Below, in pieces: positions 1 through 10,011 of a DNA stretch of 64,000 bases (within the stretch, counting starts at the first letter, position 1; each line of letters begins with the position of its first letter). Under the pieces are notes generated by a model. It saw only the letters and a program-made list of their open reading frames with translations, did no database searches and was not told the DNA's origin. The stretch is taken from the NCBI GenBank assembly GCA_028291645.1, contig JAQGNU010000089.1:1-64000 (forward strand), read 5' to 3'. The stretch comes from Nevskia sp. (GTDB lineage: Bacteria; Pseudomonadota; Gammaproteobacteria; Nevskiales; Nevskiaceae). The position numbers and the translations under genes are program-made.

Positions 1-1707
1 GAACTGTTGGCGCGCGACTGGCGCACTGATGGTACCTCCGGCTATGTCTTCATGAATGAAGTCGGCGCGCTGTTGCACGATCCCGCCGGCGAAGCGCCGT
101 TGACGCAGTTGTGGGTCGAGCGCTCCGGCAGCAGCAGCGGTTTCGAAGACGAGGAGCGCAGTGCGCGACGCCGCATTCCGCAGGAATTGCTGGCCGCCGA
201 CTTCAATGCCTGCGCGCATGCGCTACATGCGATCGCGCGCAGCGAGGCGAAGTCGCGCGACTGGACGCTGGGTGCGATCCGCCGCGTGCTGACCGAACTG
301 CTGGTGCATTTTCCGGTGTACCGCACCTATGCCGATGCGCGCGGCCGCAGCCGCGAAGACGCCGCGATCATGCTGCGGGTGGTGGTCGAGGCGCAGCGCA
401 CTTGCCGTCCGGGCGAACGCGCGCTGGTCGAGTTGATCGATCGCTGGCTCGGCGGCGAAGCGCCGCAGGCCGCGTCGGGCGCGACGGCGGTGCGTCTGCG
501 TCTGCGCGCACTCGCACGCTTTCAGCAGCTGACCTCGCCGGTGGCGGCGAAATCGGTCGAAGACACCGCGTTCTACCGGCATGGCCGCCTGCTGTCACGC
601 AACGAAGTCGGCGCCAACCCAGGCCAGTTCACGCTGAGTGCCGATGCGTTCCATCAGCTCTGCAGCGAACGCCTGCGGCGTTATCCGCTGGCGATGCTGG
701 CAACGGCGACGCACGATCACAAGCGCGGCGAAGATCTGCGCGCAAGGCTGGCGGTGCTGAGCGAAATGCCGCAGGCCTGGACGAGCGCCGCGCGCCGCTG
801 GAGCGAGTTGAACGCGCTACTGAAACCGCAGCACGACAGCGTCAAAGGCCCAGATGCGACCGACGAATACATTCTTTACCAGATGCTGGTGGGTGCCTGG
901 CCGCTGAACCTGCAGGCCGACGACGCTGAGGGTCTGCAAGATTTAAGCGAACGTCTCGCCGCCTGGCAGGAAAAAGCGGTGCGCGAAGCCAAGCGCCGCT
1001 CCGGCTGGATCGAACCGAACCTGGCCTACGAATTGGCCTGCAAGGAATTTCTGCAGGCGCTGCTCGATCCCGCACGCGCACCCGGGTTTTTGCGCGAGCT
1101 GCAAGCCTTCGTCGAGCGCATTGCCGTCGCCGGTGCCGTCAACAGCTTCACGCAAACGCTGCTGCGTCTGACCACGCCGGGCGTGCCGGATCTGTATCAA
1201 GGCACCGAGTTGTGGGATTTCAGCCTGGTCGATCCGGACAATCGGCGGCCGGTCGATTTCGCCGCACGCGCCGCCGCCTTGGCCGAGCAGCTGCCGCTAA
1301 GCACTCTGCTCGAAGGCTGGCGCGACGGCCGCTTCAAGCAGCGCTTGATCGCGCAGACCTTGCGTGCACGTGCTGCTGCACCCGAACTGTTCGCACGAGG
1401 CGTCTATCTGCCGCTGAAAGTCCGCGGCACGGCCGCGGCGCATGTACTCGGATTCGTACGCGCGCACGGCGATCGCGCGCTGCTGGTTGCGACCAGCCTG
1501 TATCCCTCGGCCTTGCTGGGCGATGCAGCCATGCCGGCGATCCCGCCGCAGCGCTGGGCCGATACAGTCCTACTGATGCCGCCGCATCTGCGTCAGCGGC
1601 GCTGGCACAACGTCCTGACCGATGCGGCGCTCGAACCCTCCGGCGCCGAGCTGCGCATTGCGCAGCTGTTCGCCGAACTGCCGGTGGCGATACTGGTCGG
1701 CGGCTGA
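1..1707 (+). CDS. treY: Maltooligosyl trehalose synthase, C-terminal part (5' end outside window)
   Basis: ORF is open to the window edge (E-L-L before the called start); contains TTPGVPDLYQGTELWDFSLVDPDNRRPVDF typical of TreY (GH13). Confidence 0.93.
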   Translation, partial: ELLARDWRTDGTSGYVFMNEVGALLHDPAGEAPLTQLWVERSGSSSGFEDEERSARRRIPQELLAADFNACAHALHAIARSEAKSRDWTLGAIRRVLTELLVHFPVYRTYADARGRSREDAAIMLRVVVEAQRTCRPGERALVELIDRWLGGEAPQAASGATAVRLRLRALARFQQLTSPVAAKSVEDTAFYRHGRLLSRNEVGANPGQFTLSADAFHQLCSERLRRYPLAMLATATHDHKRGEDLRARLAVLSEMPQAWTSAARRWSELNALLKPQHDSVKGPDATDEYILYQMLVGAWPLNLQADDAEGLQDLSERLAAWQEKAVREAKRRSGWIEPNLAYELACKEFLQALLDPARAPGFLRELQAFVERIAVAGAVNSFTQTLLRLTTPGVPDLYQGTELWDFSLVDPDNRRPVDFAARAAALAEQLPLSTLLEGWRDGRFKQRLIAQTLRARAAAPELFARGVYLPLKVRGTAAAHVLGFVRAHGDRALLVATSLYPSALLGDAAMPAIPPQRWADTVLLMPPHLRQRRWHNVLTDAALEPSGAELRIAQLFAELPVAILVGG

Positions 1708-1828
1708 TCCGCGCTACGGCACCGCAGCCTGAACTGCGTCGTATGCTAGCGCCGTGGCGCATCACAAACAAAATGAAAACGTTTTATTTACTCCAGCCCC
1801 TTTTGCTTTATCTACCCGCACAAGCGAG

Positions 1829-2416
1829 CTACGGACTGCACTCGACGTGATTCACGCGGATGCCGACCCAGCTTGAGTTTCCAGAGATGCGTATCTTGTC
1901 GCTGGCGCACGGCAGAAATGTGAGACGAGATGCCGGGTAAGAAAACTGATCTACATGCCCATCAATGGTGATTTTCATCCACTGAAGCGAACTCGTCCTT
2001 CCGGAAAAATTGTGGACGCCGAGAAAAGGAACGTCGAGGACTACATTCGTCGAGGGTAATAACGAGGATAGAAACACCGTGGATTTCGAGATGCCCGCGT
2101 TACCAGCTCCCAAAAATATTACGTACCAAAAAAGCCCCGATAAGGCCACAAATACCGACGCTTTCGTCTTTCCAAATTTCGCATAGAGTTCAACCATCTT
2201 CCTCCGTCCGAGTACATCTCTTGAATCACGGGAAGATGCGAGTGCCAAAAACCATCCACCGACCGTCAACGCCGGAATCCAAATATTCGCTAATGTGCGA
2301 ACCACGCTCGAAGCGATAAAAGGGATTCGCCCACTAATCAATGCACCTACTATTCCCCAGCAACTAAGGATGATTACAGCGGCAATGAAGCAGCGAATGG
2401 CGAGCTTATCTTTCAT
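1829..2416 (-). CDS. Hypothetical membrane protein
   Basis: 195-aa ORF with hydrophobic segments in a locally AT-richer region. Confidence 0.6.
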   Translation of the reverse strand: MKDKLAIRCFIAAVIILSCWGIVGALISGRIPFIASSVVRTLANIWIPALTVGGWFLALASSRDSRDVLGRRKMVELYAKFGKTKASVFVALSGLFWYVIFLGAGNAGISKSTVFLSSLLPSTNVVLDVPFLGVHNFSGRTSSLQWMKITIDGHVDQFSYPASRLTFLPCASDKIRISGNSSWVGIRVNHVECSP

Positions 2417-2636
2417 GTTTAATATTATTATTCACATTGAAAAAGTGAAAAGTGGTCGGAGTAAATAACCATAGATTACCGATTACTTAGATTACTCCGA
2501 GCGCCTTTTCGCATCGAGCGGATTCAACAAATGCCGTGTCGCGCGATCATTTGATCATGTCGGCCGAGCCGAGCGTAACATTGCATCCGGCTCGGCCGGG
2601 TAGGCTGGTGCTGCAGGCCTTCGACGGGGAACGCAG

Positions 2637-3704
2637 ATGTGGCCGGATATGCGCATACAAGATTTGCTCGGCATCGAACTGCCGATCATTCAGGCGCCGA
2701 TGGCGGGGGCGAATGGAACGGCGATGGCGATTGCGGTGGCGCAAGCTGGCGGTCTCGGTTCGCTGCCCTGTGCAATGCTGAGCGTCGAACAGTTGCGCCA
2801 GCAATTCGCCTCGATCCGGCGGGCGACGCCTAAGCCGATCAACCTGAATTTCTTCTGCCATCGCGCGCCGACTGTCGATGCCGCGCGCGAGGCGCAGTGG
2901 CAGCAGCAACTGGCGCCGTACTATCGCGAACTCGGTATCGATGCGGATGCCCCCATTGCGAGCGCGAGCCGCGCGCCATTCGATCAGCGCTATTGCGAAC
3001 TGGTCGAGGAACTCAAGCCCGAAGTGGTCAGTTTCCATTTCGGTATGCCGGACGCAGTGCTGCTCGATCGCGTGCGTGCGAGCGGCGCGAAGGTTCTTTC
3101 GTCGGCGACGACGGTCGCGGAAGCGCGCTGGCTCGAAGCGCGCGGTTGCGATGCGGTGATCGCGCAAGGTGCCGAAGCCGGCGGCCATCGCGGCATGTTC
3201 CTCAGCACCGACGTTGCCACGCAGATCGGTACGTTTGCGCTATTGCCACAGATCGTCGACGCGGTGCGCGTGCCGGTGATCGCGTCCGGCGGCATCGCCG
3301 ATGCGCGCGGCATCGTCGCTGCATTCGCGCTCGGCGCCGCCGCGGTGCAGATCGGCACCGCGTATCTCCTCACGCCCGAAGCGACGATCTCGCCGGTGCA
3401 TCGCGCCGCCTTGCTGCAAGCGCAGGACGATCAGACCGCGCTGACCAATCTGTTCAGCGGTCGGCCGGCACGCGGCATCGTCAATCGCCTGATGCGCGAA
3501 CAGGGACCGATCAGCGACAAGGTTCCGGACTTTCCGCTCGCCGGCGGCGCGCTCGCGCCCTTGCGCGCGAAAGCCGAGCCGGCCGGCTCGGGCGATTTCA
3601 TGTCGCTGTGGTCGGGTCAGGCGGCGCGGCTGGCGGTGGCGATGCCCGCAGGCGAATTGACCCGCAAACTCGCAGCGGAGGCACTGGCACAGTTGCAGCG
3701 CTGA
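2637..3704 (+). CDS. Nitronate monooxygenase / 2-nitropropane dioxygenase family
   Basis: QAPMAG start, GAEAGGHRG and IASGGIADARGI FMN-binding TIM-barrel motifs. Confidence 0.92.
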   Translation: MWPDMRIQDLLGIELPIIQAPMAGANGTAMAIAVAQAGGLGSLPCAMLSVEQLRQQFASIRRATPKPINLNFFCHRAPTVDAAREAQWQQQLAPYYRELGIDADAPIASASRAPFDQRYCELVEELKPEVVSFHFGMPDAVLLDRVRASGAKVLSSATTVAEARWLEARGCDAVIAQGAEAGGHRGMFLSTDVATQIGTFALLPQIVDAVRVPVIASGGIADARGIVAAFALGAAAVQIGTAYLLTPEATISPVHRAALLQAQDDQTALTNLFSGRPARGIVNRLMREQGPISDKVPDFPLAGGALAPLRAKAEPAGSGDFMSLWSGQAARLAVAMPAGELTRKLAAEALAQLQR

Positions 3705-3794
3705 CTCACTCGTTACCATTGCGCGGCGGCACTGAGCGCGCCGAAGATATGCGGGCCGCTGTTCCCATCGATCAACCCACACCAGAACGAACTC

Positions 3795-5357
3795 ATGGAT
3801 AACGCACTGCTGATCGGTAAAGGCCCCAACCCCGCAGACCCGCAGCAGTGGCTGCTGGCGCAGTATGCCAATCGTCATGGACTCGTCGCCGGCGCCACCG
3901 GCACCGGCAAGACGGTGACTTTGCAGGCGCTCGCTGAAGGTTTCTCTGATCTCGGTGTCGCGGTGTTCGCAGCCGATGTCAAAGGCGATCTGTCCGGCAT
4001 CTCGCAGGCCGGGACCTTGAAGCCGAAGCTGAGCGAACGCGCGCAGACCGTCGGCCTCGATGGCTATGCAGTGCAGGCCTATCCGGTGGTGTTCTGGGAT
4101 GTGTTCGGAAAATCCGGCCATCCGGTGCGCGCGACCATTTCGGAAATGGGACCGTTGCTGATCGCACGTCTGCTGGATGTGTCCGACGTGCAGCAAGCGG
4201 TGCTGTCGCTGGTGTTCAAGTATTGCGACGACAACGGTCTGCTGCTGCTCGACCTGAAAGATTTGAAGAGCGCGTTGAGCTACGTCGCGCAGAACGCGAA
4301 GTCGCTCGGTGCGGATTACGGTCTGGTCACCAGCGCTTCGGTCGGCGCGATCCAGCGTGCCTTGATCCAACTCGAATCGGATGGCGCCGATCATTTCTTC
4401 GGCGAGCCGGCGCTCGATCTGAATGACCTGATGCGCACCGACCTCAGCGGCAAGGGCGTCATCAACGTGCTCGCCGCGGATGTGCTGTATCAAAAGCCGC
4501 AGCTCTACGCGACCTTCCTGTTGTGGCTGCTGGCCGAGCTGTTCGAGAAGCTGCCGGAAGCCGGCGATCTGGACAAACCCAAGCTGGTGTTCTTCTTCGA
4601 CGAAGCGCATCTGCTGTTCAACGACGCGCCGAAAGCGCTGGTGCAGAAAGTCGAGCAGGTCGTGCGCCTGATCCGCTCGAAAGGTGTCGGCATCTATTTC
4701 GTCACGCAGAATCCGCTCGACGTGCCGGACAGCGTGCTGGGCCAGCTCTGCAATCGCGTGCAGCACGCGCTGCGCGCGTTCACGCCGCGCTATCAGAAAG
4801 CGGTCAACTCCGCCGCCGAAACCTTCCGTGCGAATCCGAAGCTGAACGTATCCGAAGTGATCCAGCAGCTCGGCGTCGGCGAAGCGCTGGTGTCGACGCT
4901 CGGCGAGGGCGGTGTGCCGAACATCGTCGAGCGCGTGCTGGTGCGTCCGCCGCGCTCGCGCATCGGCGCGATCACGCCGGAAGAACGCAAGGCGGTGATG
5001 AGCCGCAGTCCGGTCGCCGGCAAGTACGATCAGACCGTCGATCGCGAATCGGCCTACGAAAAACTCGGCGGACGTGCGCAAGCCGCGGCGACTTCGAATG
5101 CGGCGCCCGCCGCAGCGGATGCAGCGCCCGCCGATGCCGACTGGCATCAACAGGCCGAAGCCGCCTGGGGACATGGCAGCGCGAAATCGGCACCACCACC
5201 TGCACCTCCGCCGGCGCGCGAAGCGCCGCGCGGTCGCCAGCAGCAGACCGTGCTCGATGCCGCGCTGAAGAGCGCGGCGCGCAGTGTCGCGTCGACGGTC
5301 GGACGGCAACTCGGTCAGCAGTTGCTGAGGGGATTGCTGGGTTCGATCAAGCGCTGA
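3795..5357 (+). CDS. HerA-like / DUF853 ATPase (YjgR-like)
   Basis: Walker [10 protein letters not shown], Walker [29 protein letters not shown]. Confidence 0.92.
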   Translation: MDNALLIGKGPNPADPQQWLLAQYANRHGLVAGATGTGKTVTLQALAEGFSDLGVAVFAADVKGDLSGISQAGTLKPKLSERAQTVGLDGYAVQAYPVVFWDVFGKSGHPVRATISEMGPLLIARLLDVSDVQQAVLSLVFKYCDDNGLLLLDLKDLKSALSYVAQNAKSLGADYGLVTSASVGAIQRALIQLESDGADHFFGEPALDLNDLMRTDLSGKGVINVLAADVLYQKPQLYATFLLWLLAELFEKLPEAGDLDKPKLVFFFDEAHLLFNDAPKALVQKVEQVVRLIRSKGVGIYFVTQNPLDVPDSVLGQLCNRVQHALRAFTPRYQKAVNSAAETFRANPKLNVSEVIQQLGVGEALVSTLGEGGVPNIVERVLVRPPRSRIGAITPEERKAVMSRSPVAGKYDQTVDRESAYEKLGGRAQAAATSNAAPAAADAAPADADWHQQAEAAWGHGSAKSAPPPAPPPAREAPRGRQQQTVLDAALKSAARSVASTVGRQLGQQLLRGLLGSIKR

Positions 5358-5438
5358 ATCCTTCAGGGATGACGGTGGTCTGTCCGCGAAGTAGAACAGT
5401 GCCTTGCGCCAGCAACTGATGGCGCCTGCGCGCTCGAT

Positions 5439-5777
5439 CTACGTTTTACCCAACAGCCACGAGATACCAAGCACCGCTACGACAACCCCAACGACGAGCG
5501 CCACGCCTGCGGCGATCCGCAGGTATGAGAGATCTTGTCGCGTGTCACCAAATCCGAGCTCGTCTTGACGCCCGCTTCGACGCCTTTTTGAGTGGAGCCG
5601 GTCAGAGATCGCCTCACCCAATATGTATAGCGGAGGCCCGAAGGTTATGAACGCGATCCAACCGCGAGCTGTATGCGGAACCTCTGGCCAGAATTGAAGC
5701 GCCAAGATCGCTGCAATGAATAGCCAAGCTATGGCTATCGCAAGAGCAACGCCGCCAATCTTGACGATTGTGCTCAT
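5439..5777 (-). CDS. Hypothetical small membrane protein
   Basis: 112-aa ORF with three hydrophobic stretches. Confidence 0.55.
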   Translation of the reverse strand: MSTIVKIGGVALAIAIAWLFIAAILALQFWPEVPHTARGWIAFITFGPPLYILGEAISDRLHSKRRRSGRQDELGFGDTRQDLSYLRIAAGVALVVGVVVAVLGISWLLGKT

Positions 5778-5882
5778 GCTTCTAGGCCGTCGAATGCTTG
5801 CATTTGCAGTCAGCTTATTTAAAGCAAAGGCGGAGGCCGAATTGTTGCACTTATTTTAGAACTTCCAAGCGCGCGCACTCGC

Positions 5883-7919
5883 TCATTTCTTAGCGTTCGA
5901 AGTCGATGTCGACGCATCCAGCGCCATCTTCGCAAACCGCGGATCATCCCGAATCGAATCCCAGATCGGGTCCAGTCGCAGCAATGCCGGATTGAGTCCC
6001 GCGGGAATTTGCAGCAGCTGTGGCAGCAGCGCGATCGCGGTGTCGCGATTGCCGGTCTGCGTGTAAACCTGCGCGAGCGCGATCTGCGCCACCGGCCCCT
6101 TGATCGCATCGTTGCGGTTTTTCTCGACACCTTGTGTCGCCGCCTTCTGCGCGGCGACCGCATCGCCGAGTCCGGCATAGGCCAGCCCGAGCGTTTGATA
6201 GCCGACGATCTCGGTGTGCTCCATCGCGTCCGGACTCTGCTGCAATACATGGATCAGGCGTTCGAAGCTGCGCTTGGCAGCGTCGCCATCGCCCGACCAT
6301 TTCTGTGCATAACCGAGATACACCAGATTCTGCAGGTCGCGCCCGACCAGTCGCGCGTCGTCGGACGGCAGCGAGGCCTGCAGCAGCTGTACCAGTTCAC
6401 CGTAGCGGCGGCGGTACATCAGTTGCGAGATGCGTGTGAGGCCGTTGACTTCATGCACATCGACTTGCGCCTTCGTCAGCAGCGACTCAGCGGTGTCGAG
6501 ATGGCCGAGGTTCTGTTCGATCTGCGCGAGGCAGGCGAAGGTGTTGGGTTCGTCGGGCGTGATCTGCAACGCGCGGTTGAGCAGCGCGCGCGCTTCGTCG
6601 AAGCGGCGCACGTAGTTGAACCCTTCGCAGCCAGCCGGCGCGATGATGCTGACGTTGCGCGGATCGCGGTCGATCGCCGTTCGGACATGCGCGAGCGCTT
6701 GATCCCAGTGGCCGAGCCGGCGTTCGACCAGGAACATCGAATGCAGGATCAGCGCATCGTTCGGCTGCTTTTCCAGTGCGAGCCGGAAATCCTCGAGCGC
6801 GCCGGGATAGTCGTGTTCCACGCGATAGAGGTAATAGCCGTGCGCGAGCAGCGCCTCGGCGAGGTCGGGCTGCAGCCGGCGCGCGGTCTCGGCGGCTTCG
6901 CGTACGGCCGCGGCGTTGCTGCGCGGCTGGTCGAGACCGTCGAAATAGAAAATGCTCATGCTGATCGCGGCCTGCGCCCAGGCCAGTGCGAACGCAGGAT
7001 CGAGCCGCACCGCTTCGAGGAAGTCGCCGACAGCGCTCGATGCAGATGCAAACGAGTACGACGCGGCGACGCGCGCGCGACCGCGCAGATAGGCTTCGTA
7101 GGCTGCAGTGTTGGTGGTCGGCTTAGCTGCAACCGCGGCCTTCTCGGCAGTGCTCAGTTTTGCGTTGAGCGCATCGGCCACGGCTTGTGCGACCTCGCCT
7201 TCGACGCCGAAAATGTCGTCGAGCTTGCGGTTGTAGCTCTCCGCCCACAGGTGTTCGTCGGTCGCCGCGCGGATCAGCTGCACGTTGATGTGCACCGCGG
7301 CGCCGGCCTTCTGCACGCTGCCTTCGAGGATATTGGCGACGCCGAGCTGGCGCGCGATCTCCGGAATGTTGCCGGGCGCGCTGCCGTAAGCTTGGGTCGA
7401 GGTGCGCGACACCGCGCGCAGCGCGCCGATCTTCGAAATCTTGGTCAGGATTTCGTCCTGCATGCCGTCGGCGAAGAAGGCGTTGTCGGGATCGCGGCTC
7501 AGGTTTGCGAACGGCAGCACGGCGATGGATTTGTCGTCGCCGCCGTTGAAATTCGCCAAGTGCGCGGTCTTGTTCAGCACCAGCTTGTCCGCCAGCAACA
7601 GCACCACTGCCAGCCCCAGCACGACGCTGATCCAGCGGTCCAGCTTGCGGCCGGTCTGGCGCGTGATCGATGCATCGGCGGCAATTTCGCTTTCCAGCTT
7701 CAGGCCTTGCGGCGTCAGCTCGTAGAACCAGGCGAACAGCAGTGCGGCCGGAAAGCCCAGCGCGATGGCGATCACGACAATCCGCACGACCCCGTTGGGA
7801 ATATCGAAAAACGGCAGCACCTGTGTGGCGATCTGCACCAGCAACCAGCCGCCGGCCGCATAGAACGCAGCCACCCGCAGCACATTGCGGCGCCGCAACT
7901 CCGATATGAAAAACTGCAT
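5883..7919 (-). CDS. TPR protein with N-terminal membrane segments and TolB/FlgO-like domain
   Basis: MQFFISELRRRNVLRVAAFYAAGGWLLVQIATQVLPFF, SIAVLPFANLSRDPDNAFFADGMQDEIL, then TPR-like repeats. Confidence 0.85.
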   Translation of the reverse strand: MQFFISELRRRNVLRVAAFYAAGGWLLVQIATQVLPFFDIPNGVVRIVVIAIALGFPAALLFAWFYELTPQGLKLESEIAADASITRQTGRKLDRWISVVLGLAVVLLLADKLVLNKTAHLANFNGGDDKSIAVLPFANLSRDPDNAFFADGMQDEILTKISKIGALRAVSRTSTQAYGSAPGNIPEIARQLGVANILEGSVQKAGAAVHINVQLIRAATDEHLWAESYNRKLDDIFGVEGEVAQAVADALNAKLSTAEKAAVAAKPTTNTAAYEAYLRGRARVAASYSFASASSAVGDFLEAVRLDPAFALAWAQAAISMSIFYFDGLDQPRSNAAAVREAAETARRLQPDLAEALLAHGYYLYRVEHDYPGALEDFRLALEKQPNDALILHSMFLVERRLGHWDQALAHVRTAIDRDPRNVSIIAPAGCEGFNYVRRFDEARALLNRALQITPDEPNTFACLAQIEQNLGHLDTAESLLTKAQVDVHEVNGLTRISQLMYRRRYGELVQLLQASLPSDDARLVGRDLQNLVYLGYAQKWSGDGDAAKRSFERLIHVLQQSPDAMEHTEIVGYQTLGLAYAGLGDAVAAQKAATQGVEKNRNDAIKGPVAQIALAQVYTQTGNRDTAIALLPQLLQIPAGLNPALLRLDPIWDSIRDDPRFAKMALDASTSTSNAKK

Positions 7920-8000
7920 CCCCGTCCCCTTTGATGGGGCTACTGTAGCGGTAACCGCATTCCGGTTGTGACTTTGGGCCGCATCGCGCGGCCGAACGGG
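7903..8000. repeat. Duplicated leader/promoter block, copy 1
   Basis: ~98 bp aligning to 9878..9975 with about 5 mismatches; spans the start codon of the TPR gene ending at 7919. Confidence 0.9.
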
Positions 8001-8032
8001 GCGACGCCCCCCTTTAGCTCACAGCGAAGCAC

Positions 8033-9817
8033 TCACGAACACGGCGTATCGAGCTTGAGCTGGCGACAGACGGCTGCAAAACGCGGATCGCTTTTGTAAT
8101 CGAGCAGGAACGGCGTTACCAGCAGCTGCGTCAGTCCGGAATCGCGGATGGCGTAGGCCTTGTCGAGCCATTCGAACATCCGCTGCGGATCCTTGCGCAG
8201 CGCATAGACCACGGCGACCTGGAACGCGCCGGTCACGCCGTCGCTGGTGATGAAGCGCTGCAGCGCCTGGTCTGCACCGGCGCTGTCGCCGCTGCGCTGC
8301 TGCGCCAGTGCACGTGCGTAGTTGCGCCAGAAACCCTCAGGCTCGCGCTCGGCATCGCGCAATGCGGCGGCAGAATCCCCGCGCAGCAGATCGACGGTGA
8401 CGAGATAGGCGTATTGATGCGATGCCGTTGGCTGCAGTTCGATGGCTTTCTGCAGCGTGGCGGCGGCCTCGTCCAGCTGACCGCGGGCCATCAGGATGCG
8501 TGCCAGGTTCAGATACGGCGGAACCACCAGCGGATCGAGCGCGATCGCCTTGCGCGTAACGGCATCCGCTTCGCTCAGCCGGCCTTCCGCAGCGAGCAGA
8601 TAACTGAGTGCGTTCTGCATTACCGAGTCGGTCGGCGCCAGCTCAACGGCGCGCCGGATTTCGACGCCCGCTGCCGGCAGGTCGAGATCCGGGGTCATCA
8701 ACACCCAGCCGAGTGCTTCGTGTGCTTCGGCGAGATCCGGTGCCAGCGCCAGCGCCTGCTGCGCCGCCGCGCGTGCGCGGGCATAGCCGTCGCCGACTTC
8801 ATCCGCATCCAGCCAGATCGCCGCCATGCCGCGCCAGATCCACGACAAGCGCGCATAGGCCAGCGCGTAACCGGGATCGAGCTGGATCGCCTGGTTGTAG
8901 TAATCCAGCGCCTTGCGGTAGTCCTCGAGCGTAAAGCGCCGACGGAAGAAATCGCCTTGCAGCAGGGCGTTGTAGGCGCCGAGGTTGGCGGTCTTGTACG
9001 CAGCCTGCGCCCGCTCGGTACTGCCGAGCAGACGCAGCTTGAGCTGGCTTGCCACCGCTTCGGCGATCTCGGTCTGCACGGCGAAGATGTCTTTCAACTC
9101 GCGATCATAGGTCTCCGACCATAGCTGATGGCCGTCATCCGCCTCGACCAGTTCGGCGACGATGCGCACGCGTTCGCCCTGCTTCAGCACGCTGCCTTCG
9201 AGCAGTTGCGCCACCCCGAGCTTCTGGCCGATGGTCTTGCTGTCTTCACTGCTGTTCTTGAAATGGAACGACGAACTGCGGCCGACCACCTTGAGCTTGG
9301 GAATCTTGGCCAGCACCGCGATCAGCTCTTCGGAAAGGCCATCGGAAAAATACTCGTTGGCCGGATCGCCGCCGGTATTCACCAGGGGCAGTACTGCGAT
9401 CGAGGGATTACTGTCCGCAGTGCGGTGCGCCGGCCGCGGCACCCAAGCCATGCGCTCGGCCGCGAGGTAAGCCAGTGCAATGAGCAACAGTCCGCCGAGC
9501 ATGACGTTGAGGCGGCGGTCGATGGGGCGTCGCCCGATACGGGTGGCGGCCGCTGCGCCGCTTGCCGGCACCTGCGCATCGGTCCGCACGATACCCTGCG
9601 GCGTGACATCGAATATCCAGGCGAGCACCAGCGCAACCGGAAACCCGGCGATCACCGTCAATACCAATATCTGCTGGACGACGTCGCCGATATGAAAGAT
9701 TGGCAGCACCTGCGTGACCACCTGCACTAGGAGCCAGCCGGCAACGCAGTACATCGCGCCGACCTTGTAGACGTGGCGACGCTGCAGTTCGGCGAAGAAC
9801 GACGGCTTGACGCTCAT
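8033..9817 (-). CDS. TPR protein with TolB-like domain, paralog of 5883..7919
   Basis: Start set at MSVKPSFFAELQRRHVYKVGAMYCVAGWLLVQVVTQVLPIF; SIAVLPLVNTGGDPANEYFSDGLSEELI; TPRs. The ORF track start at 9994 appears too far upstream. Confidence 0.85.
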   Translation of the reverse strand: MSVKPSFFAELQRRHVYKVGAMYCVAGWLLVQVVTQVLPIFHIGDVVQQILVLTVIAGFPVALVLAWIFDVTPQGIVRTDAQVPASGAAAATRIGRRPIDRRLNVMLGGLLLIALAYLAAERMAWVPRPAHRTADSNPSIAVLPLVNTGGDPANEYFSDGLSEELIAVLAKIPKLKVVGRSSSFHFKNSSEDSKTIGQKLGVAQLLEGSVLKQGERVRIVAELVEADDGHQLWSETYDRELKDIFAVQTEIAEAVASQLKLRLLGSTERAQAAYKTANLGAYNALLQGDFFRRRFTLEDYRKALDYYNQAIQLDPGYALAYARLSWIWRGMAAIWLDADEVGDGYARARAAAQQALALAPDLAEAHEALGWVLMTPDLDLPAAGVEIRRAVELAPTDSVMQNALSYLLAAEGRLSEADAVTRKAIALDPLVVPPYLNLARILMARGQLDEAAATLQKAIELQPTASHQYAYLVTVDLLRGDSAAALRDAEREPEGFWRNYARALAQQRSGDSAGADQALQRFITSDGVTGAFQVAVVYALRKDPQRMFEWLDKAYAIRDSGLTQLLVTPFLLDYKSDPRFAAVCRQLKLDTPCS

Positions 9818-9894
9818 GGCGTCGCCTGTGCGATCGGAAATCCAGATGCACTCGCGCGGATCGCGCGCCGCATCATCGATATGAAAAACCGCAT
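9814..9894 (-). CDS. Putative 26-aa upstream/leader ORF (MRFFISMMRRAIRASASGFPIAQATP)
   Basis: ATG at 9894..9892 aligns with the start codon of the paralog (MQFFIS); its TGA overlaps the ATG at 9817 (ATGA). Confidence 0.4.
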   Translation of the reverse strand: MRFFISMMRRAIRASASGFPIAQATP

Positions 9895-9975
9895 CCCCGT
9901 CCCCTTTGATGGGGCTACTGTAGCGGTAACCGCATTCCGGTTGTGACTTTGCGCCGGATCGCGTGGCCGAGCGGG
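9878..9975. repeat. Duplicated leader/promoter block, copy 2
   Basis: See copy 1; shares GCGGTAACCGC palindrome and CCCC-N6-GGGG hairpin. Confidence 0.9.
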
Positions 9976-10011
9976 TCTGCGGACATCCGTGCAAGCCGCG
10001 ACTTTTCAGCC

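Noticed and set aside
3240-5309. 689-aa minus-strand ORF
   Set aside because: Antisense to the HerA-like ATPase and nitronate monooxygenase; Arg/Gln/His-rich shadow composition.
6009-7934. 641-aa plus-strand ORF opposite the TPR gene
   Set aside because: Antisense shadow of a well-supported TPR/TolB-like CDS.
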